Shown in pieces: positions 1 through 8,413 of a stretch of DNA of 64,000 nucleotides. A model generated the notes under the pieces. That model was given only the letters and a program-made list of their open reading frames with translations. It searched no databases and was not told where the DNA came from. A program made the translations under genes and the position numbers. Numbering within the stretch: position 1 is the first letter of the stretch; each line of letters begins with the position of its first letter. The DNA comes from Mycobacterium sp. 852013-50091_SCH5140682 (GTDB lineage Bacteria > Actinomycetota > Actinomycetes > Mycobacteriales > Mycobacteriaceae). The stretch lies in assembly GCF_001665685.1 (NCBI RefSeq), contig NZ_LZTB01000058.1:62001-126000 (forward strand), in the 5' to 3' direction.

Positions 1-1
1 C

Positions 2-1330
2 GACGTCAGCGGTCTCACGGAGACCAACATGGCCATCGGCACTGTCGCGTACGTCGCTCCCGAACAGCTCAGCAGCAAGGCGCTCGACGGCCGCGCGGAT
101 CAGTACGCCCTGGCCGCCACCGCGTTCCACCTGCTGACCGGCGCGCCCCTGTTCGACGACGCCAACCGCATCGTCGTGGCCGGAAAACACCTCAACACCC
201 CGCCGCCGCGGCTGTCGGAACGCCGCCCCGACCTTGCCCACCTCGACGCCGCCATGGCCAAGGCGCTGGCCAAGGACCCCGATCAGCGTTACGCGCGGTG
301 TATCGACTTCGCCCGGGCCCTCAACGGGCGTCTGAACGAGGCGACCGCGCCCGAACCGGCACTGGAGCGGGTACCGGCTGATTCGGGTGTGTTCACCGCC
401 GGGCTGGAGAATCCCGGCGATCTCGCCCGCAGTTCCCCGCAGACCCGGCCGCTGGGCGTTCTCACCGTGCTCGGTACGGCCCGCGGGGTGCAGAAACGAC
501 CGACCGCCCCCGACGCGGACGAGGAAGTCTGGACGTTCCGCGTGGAGCGGTACGACTCGACGGGGCACGCCCACACCGTTGTGCCGGTCGAACTGCGCGG
601 CAACTCCATCACGGGTGAACTCTCCGACGGCGACGTGGTGGAGGTCAGCGGCTTCTGGGATGACCGGACCCTCTTCGCCGACGCGGTGGTCAATCATTCC
701 GCGGGTACGCGCGGCCGCCGCCGCCGCGACTCCTTCGAGGTGACGCCGGCCAAGAAATCCGTGTTGAAGTCCCGCCCGGCACGTGTTGTCGGACTGCTCG
801 CGGTGATCGCCGTGGTCGTGGCCACGGCGGTGTACTTCGTCACCGGAGGTTTCGGCGTCCCGTCGCAGGGCGGACCGGGGCCGCTCGTCACGCCGCAGCG
901 TGCGACGGTGTTCTCCCCCGGCGGGTCACCCGACCATCCGAACGACGCCGGAAAGGCCATCGACGGCAATCCCGACACGGCGTGGCCCACCGACATTTAC
1001 CAAGACGCCACGCCGTTCCCCACGTTCAAACAGGGCGTGGGCCTGATGCTGCAACTGGCTGCGCCCACGGCACTGAGTGAAGTGACGCTCGACGTGCCCA
1101 GCACCGGGACCGAGGTGCAGATTCGTGCGTCCGACAGCGACGCGCCGAGCAGCCTGTCCGACACGACCGAACTGACCTCGAACGTGTCATTGCGGCCCGG
1201 ACAAAACACCATTCCGATCGACAACAAGACGAAAACGTCGAATGTGCTGGTCTGGATTTCGAAGCTGGGCACGGTCGGCGGGCAAAGCCGCACCGCCATC
1301 TCCGACATCACCTTGAGAGCCGCCGGCTGA
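2..1330 (+). CDS. Membrane Ser/Thr protein kinase, C-terminal part (5' end outside window)
   Basis: The reading frame is open from the window edge, so the start and the ATP-binding and catalytic loops lie upstream. Counting residues from the first ATG (base 29), residues 4-14 carry the end of the activation segment with the APE motif (VAPEQL), followed by the C-lobe to about residue 105. Residues 165-225 look like a small beta-rich, OB-fold-like domain. A basic stretch and one membrane helix (252-272) follow, then an outside domain of about 150 residues containing a DGNPDTAW-type motif, as in discoidin/F5-8C sugar-binding folds. The role is inferred: a transmembrane kinase that senses a ligand outside the cell. 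The OB-like and discoidin-like assignments are by pattern only. Confidence 0.85.
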   Translation, partial: DVSGLTETNMAIGTVAYVAPEQLSSKALDGRADQYALAATAFHLLTGAPLFDDANRIVVAGKHLNTPPPRLSERRPDLAHLDAAMAKALAKDPDQRYARCIDFARALNGRLNEATAPEPALERVPADSGVFTAGLENPGDLARSSPQTRPLGVLTVLGTARGVQKRPTAPDADEEVWTFRVERYDSTGHAHTVVPVELRGNSITGELSDGDVVEVSGFWDDRTLFADAVVNHSAGTRGRRRRDSFEVTPAKKSVLKSRPARVVGLLAVIAVVVATAVYFVTGGFGVPSQGGPGPLVTPQRATVFSPGGSPDHPNDAGKAIDGNPDTAWPTDIYQDATPFPTFKQGVGLMLQLAAPTALSEVTLDVPSTGTEVQIRASDSDAPSSLSDTTELTSNVSLRPGQNTIPIDNKTKTSNVLVWISKLGTVGGQSRTAISDITLRAAG

Positions 1331-1354
1331 CCGACACCGCGAGGACGGTGTCGG
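1331..1354. terminator. Bidirectional hairpin between convergent genes
   Basis: Perfect 9-bp arms CCGACACCG (1331-1339) and CGGTGTCGG (1346-1354) enclose a 6-base loop. The hairpin starts at the base after the kinase stop codon and ends one base before the convergent trpB-like stop. There is no U-tract, which is common for actinobacterial terminators. Confidence 0.75.
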
Positions 1355-1355
1355 G

Positions 1356-2657
1356 TCAGAACTTCTTGTCGAGGAACTCCGCATAGGCGGGCAGGTCGAG
1401 TTGACCGTGGCCCGACAATCCGATCACCACCACCTGCTCGGCCGGGTCGTCGGCCACGTGCGCCGCCGCGGCGGCGATCGCGTGAGTCGACTCGGGTGCG
1501 GGCACGATGCCCTGAGACCGCGCGAACTGGACACCCGCGGAGAACGCGTCATGCTGCGCGACGGCGACGCCCTCGACCAGCCCGAGTTCGACGGTGTGAC
1601 TGAGAGCAGGCGCCATCCCGTGATAGCGCAGCCCGCCCGCATGGATGGGGTCGGGCACGAAATCCATGCCCAGCGTGTGCATCTTCAGCAGGGGCGTCAG
1701 ACCCGCCACGTCGCCATGGTCGTAGCGGTACTCCCCCTGCGTGATCGACGGGCACGCGACGGGTTCGGCGGCCACCACGCGCGGGTTGGACCGCCCATGG
1801 ATCTTCTCGCGCAGGAACGGGAACGCCAGCCCGGCGAGGTTGGAACCGCCGCCGGCGCAGCCGAACACCACATCGGCGCCGTTCGGCTCCACCGCGGCGA
1901 GCTGTGCGACGGCCTCTTGGCCGATGACGCTCTGATGGAGCACGACGTGGTTCAACACACTGCCCAGCGCATACCGGGTGTCGGGGTCACCGGCCGCGAC
2001 CTCGACCGCCTCGCTCACGGCCATGCCGAGGCTGCCTGTGGTGTTCGGGTTCCGGGCCAGGATGGCGCGTCCCGACTCGGTGAGCTCTGACGGACTCGGG
2101 TGGACGGTGCCTCCGTACGTCCGGATCAGGTGACCGCGGTACGGCTTCGAATCGTAGGACGCCCGGACCTGCCATACCTCGATCTCGAGGCCGAACTGTG
2201 CCCCCGCGAACGCGAGCGCACTGCCCCACTGGCCTGCGCCGGTCTCGGTGGTCAGCTTCCTGACTCCGTCGATGCTGTTGTAATACGCCTGTGCCACAGC
2301 CGAATTGGTCTTGTGGCTACCGACGGGGCTGACGCCCTCGTACTTGACGTAGATGTGGGCGCCGGTGTTGAGCGCTTCCTCGAACCGCCGGGCCCGGATC
2401 AACGGCGACGGTCGCCACATCGAGTAGATCTCGCGCACCACCTCGGGGATGGCGATGTACGCCTCGGTCGACACCTCCTGGGCGATCAATCCGCTCGGGA
2501 AGAGCGCCGCGAGATCGTCCGGGCCGACGGGATCCTTGGTGGCGGGGTGCAGGTGCGGCGGGATGGGCTGATCGAGTTCGGCGGCCAGGTTGTACCAGTG
2601 CGTCGGCACCCCGACAGCGACCAGATCCGGATGGGCGGCGTCGGCGTGCAGCGTCAT
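1356..2657 (-). CDS. TrpB2-type tryptophan synthase beta-like protein, PLP-dependent
   Basis: 433 residues, the size of the TrpB2 (TrpB-like) branch, which is longer at the N-terminus than TrpB1. The PLP Schiff-base lysine is K116 in GSHKTNSA, the ETGAGQW substrate loop is at 138-144 and the phosphate-binding GGGSN at 269-273. Such enzymes join indole and serine to make tryptophan, or act on related beta-replacement substrates. No trpA or other trp gene is nearby, so it is probably the stand-alone paralogue and its real substrate is uncertain. The ATG start gives a normal N-terminus. It lies 20 bp downstream of the purine operon and may be read from it. Confidence 0.88.
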   Translation of the reverse strand: MTLHADAAHPDLVAVGVPTHWYNLAAELDQPIPPHLHPATKDPVGPDDLAALFPSGLIAQEVSTEAYIAIPEVVREIYSMWRPSPLIRARRFEEALNTGAHIYVKYEGVSPVGSHKTNSAVAQAYYNSIDGVRKLTTETGAGQWGSALAFAGAQFGLEIEVWQVRASYDSKPYRGHLIRTYGGTVHPSPSELTESGRAILARNPNTTGSLGMAVSEAVEVAAGDPDTRYALGSVLNHVVLHQSVIGQEAVAQLAAVEPNGADVVFGCAGGGSNLAGLAFPFLREKIHGRSNPRVVAAEPVACPSITQGEYRYDHGDVAGLTPLLKMHTLGMDFVPDPIHAGGLRYHGMAPALSHTVELGLVEGVAVAQHDAFSAGVQFARSQGIVPAPESTHAIAAAAAHVADDPAEQVVVIGLSGHGQLDLPAYAEFLDKKF

Positions 2658-2677
2658 GGGGACACTGTAACGATCGC

Positions 2678-4216
2678 TCAGTGATCGCCCGAGCCCGCAC
2701 AGATCGGGACATCGACCAGTTGTCCGTCGCTCTGCTTGACCCGCAGCGGTTTACCGTCCGCGTCGACGATGCGGCCGCCTTCGATATGGTCGCCTTCGCG
2801 GAGCTTGCTGTAGGCCGCGACCTCGTCGAAGGCGATGAAGCGGTCTGCCGCGGCGAACACCGATGACCCCGGCTTCTGGCGCGCGAATCGGATGTGATTG
2901 AAGAACAGGTTGAGCAGCACCGCAGCGATGGCCGCCGAGCTGATTCCGGAGTGGAAGATGGTCTGGAACCAGGCCGGGAAGTGTTCCCAGAAGTTCGGTG
3001 CGGCAATGGGAATCATGCCCATGCCCACCGAGGTCGCGACGATGACCAGATTCATGTTGCCCTGGTAGTTCACCCTGGCCAGCGTCCGGATACCGGATGC
3101 GGCCACGGTGCCGAACAAGACGAGACCGGCTCCGCCGAGCACCGGGTACGGCACAGCGGCGACGCCGCGGCCGAGTACCGGCAGCAGACCGAGGATGACC
3201 AGGATGGCCCCGCCCGCGGTGACCACGAAGCGGCTCTTGACCCCGGTGATGGCGACGAGGCCGACGTTCTGGGCGAACGCGCTCTGGACGAAGCCATTGA
3301 AGATCGGCGATACCAACGAGGCGCCCATGTCCGCCCGCAGTCCGTTGCCGATCCGGCGGCGGTCGACGCGGGTCTTCACGATCTCCCCGACCGCCAGGAT
3401 GTCGGCCGTGGTCTCGGTGAGGATGACGAGCACCACGATGGTCATCGACAGGACGCCTGCGACGGTGAACACGGGTGCGCCGAAGAAGAACGGCTCAGGA
3501 AACGCGACGATGGGACCGTCTGCCACCTTGGAGAAGTCGGCCTTGCCGAGGACGGTGGCAACAGCGGTGCCGATGATGATCGCGAACAGAATCGAAAGCC
3601 GGGAAATGGCAGGCACATTCGACCGACTGAGGATGATCACCACCAGCAGGGTGAAGCCCGCGAGCATGATGTTCTCGATCGAGCCGAAGGTCGGCAGCTT
3701 GGCGTTGTTGCCCATCGCCCAGTTGGCTGCCACCGGCATCAGGCTCAGCCCGATGGTGGTGATGACGGTGCCCGTGACGACCGGTGGGAAGAACCTGATG
3801 ATGCGGGCGAAGAACGGCGTGATCACCAAACCGATTGCGGCCGAGGCCATCACCGAACCGAACGCTGCGGGCAGTCCCCCGCCCTGCGTCACGATGGCCA
3901 CCAGAGTTGCCACGCTGGCAAATGAGGTGCCTTGCACCAGAGGCAATTGGGAGCCGAACCACGGAATGCCCACCGACTGCAGAATGGTCGCCAGGCCGCC
4001 GATGAACAGGCAGCTGGCCACCAGTACGCCCAGTTGCGCAGGCGGCACTCCCGCCGCGCCGCCGATGATCAGCGGCGGCGCGATGATGCCGCCGTACATC
4101 GTGAGCACGTGCTGGGCGCCGTAGGCGAATGATCGCCCGATCCCGAGGCGCTCGTCCTCGGGGCGCTGGACTTCTTCGGCGCCGTCGTCGACCGTCCGAT
4201 TGCGGTGCAGTTTCAT
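2678..4216 (-). CDS. NCS2 family urate/xanthine-type nucleobase permease
   Basis: 512 residues from the ATG at 4216; the longer frame upstream overlaps uricase and is not needed (a GTG at 4222 is an alternative start). A hydrophilic N-terminus leads into about 12-14 membrane helices. The nucleobase transporter signature appears as NVGLVAITG, in which N-x-G and T-G are the conserved positions. The family imports xanthine, urate or uracil with protons or sodium. The gene is last in the leftward purine operon, 11 bp after uricase, so urate or xanthine is the likely cargo. Specificity is inferred from context. Confidence 0.88.
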   Translation of the reverse strand: MKLHRNRTVDDGAEEVQRPEDERLGIGRSFAYGAQHVLTMYGGIIAPPLIIGGAAGVPPAQLGVLVASCLFIGGLATILQSVGIPWFGSQLPLVQGTSFASVATLVAIVTQGGGLPAAFGSVMASAAIGLVITPFFARIIRFFPPVVTGTVITTIGLSLMPVAANWAMGNNAKLPTFGSIENIMLAGFTLLVVIILSRSNVPAISRLSILFAIIIGTAVATVLGKADFSKVADGPIVAFPEPFFFGAPVFTVAGVLSMTIVVLVILTETTADILAVGEIVKTRVDRRRIGNGLRADMGASLVSPIFNGFVQSAFAQNVGLVAITGVKSRFVVTAGGAILVILGLLPVLGRGVAAVPYPVLGGAGLVLFGTVAASGIRTLARVNYQGNMNLVIVATSVGMGMIPIAAPNFWEHFPAWFQTIFHSGISSAAIAAVLLNLFFNHIRFARQKPGSSVFAAADRFIAFDEVAAYSKLREGDHIEGGRIVDADGKPLRVKQSDGQLVDVPICAGSGDH

Positions 4217-4227
4217 GGTCACATTCC

Positions 4228-5109
4228 TCAGCAGAACCCGGCGATCCCCACCCAGGCGGCGTCGGCCGAAGGGGCTCCGGCGCGGGCGACGGTGGCCTCG
4301 ATGAGGCCGTAGGGACGGTCGGCGGCGAAGAACACCTCGTTCGGGTTGTCCAGGCCGCAGAAGGACAGGTCGGCGACGAAGTGGTGCTTGTTGGGGCACG
4401 AGAACTTGATCTCGTCGATCTCGGGATGCGCGCCGATCACTGCCTCACCCATCTGATACAGGGTGTGCTGCAGGGCTTTTGAGTATCCCTGCGTGAACGT
4501 GTCCAGCATGATCGAGCGCACGTCCTCGTAGACCGCGTTGAAGTCGAGATCGGTGGTGTTGTACCGCCAGCGGGTGGCGATATCGGTGGCGAGGATGCGA
4601 TCGGTGGTCTCGGCCAGCGTCGTGTACTTGTCCTTGGGATATCCGACGAAGCCGGATTCCGTGGATTTCAGCACCGTCAGGCCGTAGAAGCCGGTGATCA
4701 TGGTGTCGGTGTCGCCGTCGCGGACCAGCACCGCGGTACGGGTCTCGGGCCCACTGCGGTAGAAGGAGTGGTCGTGGTCGTTGATCCGGCTCCACCGGTA
4801 CTGTTCGGCCGCCCAGCGCCCGCCGGTGACCCAGTCGAATTCGCCGGTGAAATGATCAGCCAGCCGCAGCAGTAACGCCTCGGGAGAACCGATGCCGTCC
4901 TTGGCGAACGCGAAGATCGTGTTCTTCTGGGTATCGGTGGGCACCACGTGGGAGTTGTCGCCCTCGGTGTGTGCCGCCTCGAAGTCGCCACGCAACTGGG
5001 ACGTGACGTTGAGATCCTCGATCTCGTGCCGCGCGGTGTCGCGCGTGATGCGGACGACCCGGTTCTCGGCTTTTCCGTACTGGTTGGCGGTGAGCACAAC
5101 GTCGCTCAT
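4228..5109 (-). CDS. pucL: Uricase (factor-independent urate hydroxylase)
   Basis: 293 residues, full length for the cofactor-free urate oxidases (about 290-300). It oxidises urate to 5-hydroxyisourate with O2, giving H2O2. Visible features are the early lysine (K13, in NQYGKAENRV), the threonine of VPTDTQKNT (T58), both expected in the catalytic triad, and the NKHHF histidine region near residue 245. The two tandem T-fold halves are apparent. Gene order (HIU hydrolase and OHCU decarboxylase immediately upstream in the operon) matches the next two steps. The symbol follows the Bacillus name; other names are uox or uaZ. Confidence 0.95.
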   Translation of the reverse strand: MSDVVLTANQYGKAENRVVRITRDTARHEIEDLNVTSQLRGDFEAAHTEGDNSHVVPTDTQKNTIFAFAKDGIGSPEALLLRLADHFTGEFDWVTGGRWAAEQYRWSRINDHDHSFYRSGPETRTAVLVRDGDTDTMITGFYGLTVLKSTESGFVGYPKDKYTTLAETTDRILATDIATRWRYNTTDLDFNAVYEDVRSIMLDTFTQGYSKALQHTLYQMGEAVIGAHPEIDEIKFSCPNKHHFVADLSFCGLDNPNEVFFAADRPYGLIEATVARAGAPSADAAWVGIAGFC

Positions 5110-5159
5110 GTCGATCGCTCCTAGAGGTTGTGGATTCTGGTGGGAGGCTTGGCGGGTGG

Positions 5160-5489
5160 TCAGCTGCCGCGATAGGTCGAGTACGCAAAGGGGCTGAGCA
5201 GCAGCGGCACGTGGTAGTGCGCCTGATCGGCGCTGACGCTGAACGTGATAGAGACCTGCGGATAGAACGTGTCCTGGCCGCGGCGGGCAAAGTAGTCGCC
5301 GGTGCCGAAGTCGATCCGATAGTGACCGGGCTCGAGGTGGTCGGGCCCGAGATCGGCGATCCGGCCGTCGTCATCGGTGATCCCGGAGGCGATCTGCTCG
5401 TCGGTGGGAACGGCACGCAGCGTGACGGCGACGCCGGCGGCAGGGCGCCCCGCGGTGGCGTCGAGCACGTGGGTGGTGATGTAGCTCAT
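5160..5489 (-). CDS. pucM: 5-hydroxyisourate hydrolase (transthyretin-like)
   Basis: 109 residues ending in YRGS, the C-terminal tetrapeptide that marks HIU hydrolase and separates it from true transthyretin. The N-terminal TTHVLDATAGRPA holds the active-site histidine, and a second histidine lies in AHYHVPLLLSP. It hydrolyses 5-hydroxyisourate to OHCU, preventing slow racemising decay. The ATG overlaps the stop of the preceding OHCU decarboxylase gene by 4 bp (ATGA), so the two are translationally coupled. Uricase follows after 50 bp. Also called uraH or hiuH. Confidence 0.95.
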   Translation of the reverse strand: MSYITTHVLDATAGRPAAGVAVTLRAVPTDEQIASGITDDDGRIADLGPDHLEPGHYRIDFGTGDYFARRGQDTFYPQVSITFSVSADQAHYHVPLLLSPFAYSTYRGS

Positions 5490-5983
5490 GACAACACTCC
5501 CTGCAGGCGAAGCACCGCGATCTGCCGAAGCTCATCGGCCATGATCGACCTCTCCGTCGCGGCGTCGTTGGTGAGACGTTCTTCGAGCGCCGCGAGGATC
5601 TCCTCGCTGCTGCGGCCGGCCGCGCGGATCAAGAACACGTGGCCGAACCGCTTCTCGTACGCGCGATTTCCCCCGAGCAGCCGGCGCTGCACGTCGGCGT
5701 CCGAGGAGACGCCGGACTGTTCGGCACGCGAAAAGTCGGCCTCTGCCGTGGCACCTGATGCGCGTTCACCGATCCGCGGATGATGGCTCAGCGCGGTCGT
5801 CAGCTCGTCGTCGGTGAACGGGTCGGCGGCCGACCGAGCGACGGCCACCGCCGCATCGACGTCCGGGTACGGCCGTCCGGCGACGATGGCGTCCACCCAG
5901 CGGTCCACGTCGAGGCAGGGCCGCACGGCAGCCGCGGCGTCCGCCGGGCCTGCATCGTTGAAGTCGGTCAGTGACATCGTCAT
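5486..5983 (-). CDS. uraD: OHCU decarboxylase
   Basis: 165 residues. It decarboxylates 2-oxo-4-hydroxy-4-carboxy-5-ureidoimidazoline to S-allantoin. The catalytic histidine is H68 in SHHPRIG, and the FGHVFLIRAAGRS segment near residues 113-125 matches the family's FxxxFxxxAxGRS block. It is all-helical and of normal size for single-domain bacterial forms. It sits 6 bp after allantoinase and overlaps the HIU hydrolase gene by 4 bp. Confidence 0.93.
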   Translation of the reverse strand: MTMSLTDFNDAGPADAAAAVRPCLDVDRWVDAIVAGRPYPDVDAAVAVARSAADPFTDDELTTALSHHPRIGERASGATAEADFSRAEQSGVSSDADVQRRLLGGNRAYEKRFGHVFLIRAAGRSSEEILAALEERLTNDAATERSIMADELRQIAVLRLQGVLS

Positions 5984-5989
5984 CGTCGG

Positions 5990-7333
5990 CTACGCCATCC
6001 CCCGGCTCAGCAGCCGCCCACGAGGCTCCTCGTCGAGATCGATCCGCTTGCCGGCCAGCCAGGTGCTGCGCACCACGCCGGCGAGCGCTCGCTGGTCGTA
6101 GGCGGACACGGGGTTCTTGTGCTGGAGCGCTTTCGCGTCGACCACGAAGGCGTCGTCCGGCGCGAAGACGGCGAAGTCGGCGGCGTAACCAAGGGCGATG
6201 TGGCCCTTGGTGTTCAGGCCGACCTGCTTGGCGGGATTCTCGGCCATCCACCGGACTACATCGTTGAGGCTGTAGCCGCGGCGTTTGGCCTCCGACCACA
6301 CCGCGGACAGCGATACCTGCAACGAGGCGATCCCGCCCCAGGCGACCCCGAAGTCACCGATGTCGAACCGCTTGAGATCCGCGGTGCACGGGGAATGGTC
6401 GGTCACGATGCAATCGATGACGCCATCGACGAGCCCCTGCCACAACAGTTCCCGGTTACCCGCTTCCCGAATCGGTGGGCAGCACTTGAACTGCGTGGCG
6501 CCCGCCGGAATCTCCTCGGAGACGAACGACAGGTAGTGCGGGCAGGTTTCCGCGGTGAGCTTGACGCCGTCGCGGCGAGCCGAGGCGATCATCGGCAGGG
6601 CATCGGAACTGGACAGGTGCAGGATGTGGACCCGGCAGCCGGTCCACCGCGACAGCTCGATGACCTCAGCGATCGCCAGGTTCTCCGCGCCGCGCGGTCG
6701 CGACGACAAGAAATCGGCGTAGTTGTCACCACCCGGCGAGGCCGCGCGGTCGATGGCGTGTGCATCTTCGGCGTGCACGATCATCAAGGCGCCGAACGAG
6801 GCGATTTCCTTGAGCGCCAACTCAAGTCCGTCGGGATCCAACGGCGGGAACTCGTCGACGCCCGAGTGCAGCAGAAAGCACTTGAAGCCGAACACTCCCG
6901 CGTCGTGCAGGGCCCGCAGGTCCGGCACATTGCCGGGCACGGCCCCGCCCCAGAAGCCCACGTCGACGTACGCCTGGTCCGCCGCTACACGTCGCTTGAC
7001 CTGTAGCGCTTCGACATTCACCGTCGGTGGGATGCTGTTGAGCGGCATGTCCACGATCGTGGTGATGCCGCCTGCCGCGGCTGCGCGCGTAGCGCTGGCG
7101 AACCCCTCCCACTCGGTGCGCCCGGGTTCGTTGACGTGCACATGAGTGTCGACCAGCCCGGGGATGAGCACCTCGTCGGTACCAAGCTCGACGATTTGGT
7201 CGGCGTCGAGGTCGGCATCGAAGGGCTCGATGGTGACGATGCGACCGTCGCGCACGCCGACGCACCGCGCCACCTCGCCGGCTGCCGTGATCACGCGCGG
7301 CGCCCGGAAAACCAGGTCCAGCTTGTCGGACAT
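5990..7333 (-). CDS. allB: Allantoinase
   Basis: 447 residues from the ATG at 7333. An upstream extension of the frame to 7477 runs into the allantoicase gene and lacks family features. It opens the hydantoin ring of allantoin to give allantoate. Amidohydrolase metal ligands are visible: H64 and H66 (DTHVHVNEPG), the carboxylated lysine K151 (FGFKCFL), then histidines in VHAEDAH and HILHLSS, and the aspartate in VTDHSPC. This is a dinuclear cyclic amidohydrolase. It lies 4 bp after allantoicase, placing the allantoin steps together in the operon. Confidence 0.95.
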   Translation of the reverse strand: MSDKLDLVFRAPRVITAAGEVARCVGVRDGRIVTIEPFDADLDADQIVELGTDEVLIPGLVDTHVHVNEPGRTEWEGFASATRAAAAGGITTIVDMPLNSIPPTVNVEALQVKRRVAADQAYVDVGFWGGAVPGNVPDLRALHDAGVFGFKCFLLHSGVDEFPPLDPDGLELALKEIASFGALMIVHAEDAHAIDRAASPGGDNYADFLSSRPRGAENLAIAEVIELSRWTGCRVHILHLSSSDALPMIASARRDGVKLTAETCPHYLSFVSEEIPAGATQFKCCPPIREAGNRELLWQGLVDGVIDCIVTDHSPCTADLKRFDIGDFGVAWGGIASLQVSLSAVWSEAKRRGYSLNDVVRWMAENPAKQVGLNTKGHIALGYAADFAVFAPDDAFVVDAKALQHKNPVSAYDQRALAGVVRSTWLAGKRIDLDEEPRGRLLSRGMA

Positions 7334-7337
7334 CGGA

Positions 7338-8405
7338 TTACCTTCCCTGAGCAGTCGGAGCCTGATCGGCGACAAGAGCCTGGTGGCCGGCCGGCAGGGC
7401 GTCCCACCACGTGCGGCGCGCATCAGAGCTCGCCTGCTCATCGAGTTCGCCGAACAGCCGCAGCCGGGACAGCCCACCGTCGGGGTATACGTCGAGCCGC
7501 AGATGGGTCACCGAGGCGGCGCCGTCCAGCAGGAAACGGTGCCGCGTATCCGGTTGCACGGCGGTGCGCGCCAACAGTTCGGTCCACGCGTCGGCAGCAC
7601 CGATATCGGCCGACCGCGCGTCGATCCCGCTCAGCCGCACCCAGCCGGGGGCGTTGCCGACGTAGTAGCTGGTGTCGATCTCGACGTGGCGGGGACGCCC
7701 GGCTGCCGCCAGAGCGAACACCGCGTAATCGTTGCCACCGCCACGGCGGCGCGAGTTCTCCCAGCCCTCACCCATGTTGCGGGCCCGGCCGGGCAGGATG
7801 ATGTTTGCCGGCGAGGCATAGAACGCATCGGAGCAATCCACCAGCCGCCCACCGTTTTCCGCGGCCAGCAGGTCGACGGTCCCGTCGAGGAACCTCGGAT
7901 CCGGCACCACCTCGCCGTGCACGCGCAGCCGCGCCACGCCACCGTCGGGATAGATCGACAGCCGTACATGGGTCCAGCGGTGGCGGTCGGTCACCTCGTA
8001 GGCGTTGGGCGTATCGCCCTGCGCGGGGGATTTCGCGACGATGGTCTGCCAATCCGCCTTCATGACTTCCTCGATCGAAGGGTAGCCCTCGATGGAGGCG
8101 GCTTCGACCGAGATGAACGGCGGGTAGTTGCCCTTGAAATACGCTGTGTCGACGATGATTCCGTGGATAATGCCAGCCGTGCCGAGCCGAACGATCGCGT
8201 AGTCGTGGCCATCGTCGCGGCGGCGCCGGGTCTCCCAGCCGTCATAGACCTTGCCTTTGTGCCCGAACTCGTGCGGGTCGAAGAACGGCGCGCCCGGCTT
8301 GATCAGATTCTCGCGCTGCGCGAACAGTTCATCGTTGGCCGCTGACACGCTGCCTCCGAGTGCGCGCGAGGCGAGATCGGGTAGCGCGGTGAAATCGGTG
8401 CTCAT
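7338..8405 (-). CDS. alc: Allantoicase
   Basis: 355 residues made of two homologous beta-sandwich halves; each half carries a WE-x-x-RRR block (near WETRRRR and WENSRRR) and a D-T-x-Y motif (VDTAYF, IDTSYY). It hydrolyses allantoate to ureidoglycolate and urea. This implies the organism uses the allantoicase route, not the AllC amidohydrolase route, and then needs a ureidoglycolate lyase, which is not obvious in this cluster. It follows glycerate kinase by 8 bp. Also called alcA or DAL2-like. Confidence 0.93.
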   Translation of the reverse strand: MSTDFTALPDLASRALGGSVSAANDELFAQRENLIKPGAPFFDPHEFGHKGKVYDGWETRRRRDDGHDYAIVRLGTAGIIHGIIVDTAYFKGNYPPFISVEAASIEGYPSIEEVMKADWQTIVAKSPAQGDTPNAYEVTDRHRWTHVRLSIYPDGGVARLRVHGEVVPDPRFLDGTVDLLAAENGGRLVDCSDAFYASPANIILPGRARNMGEGWENSRRRGGGNDYAVFALAAAGRPRHVEIDTSYYVGNAPGWVRLSGIDARSADIGAADAWTELLARTAVQPDTRHRFLLDGAASVTHLRLDVYPDGGLSRLRLFGELDEQASSDARRTWWDALPAGHQALVADQAPTAQGR

Positions 8406-8413
8406 GATTCTCC

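Noticed and set aside
3108..4124. Long open frame on the plus strand opposite the NCS2 permease
   Set aside because: It is a high-GC shadow of a real gene with clear family motifs on the minus strand; its translation is Arg/Pro/Thr-rich without any known motif. The same applies to many long frames, such as those at 14490-15569, 37512-38603 and 40583-41806.
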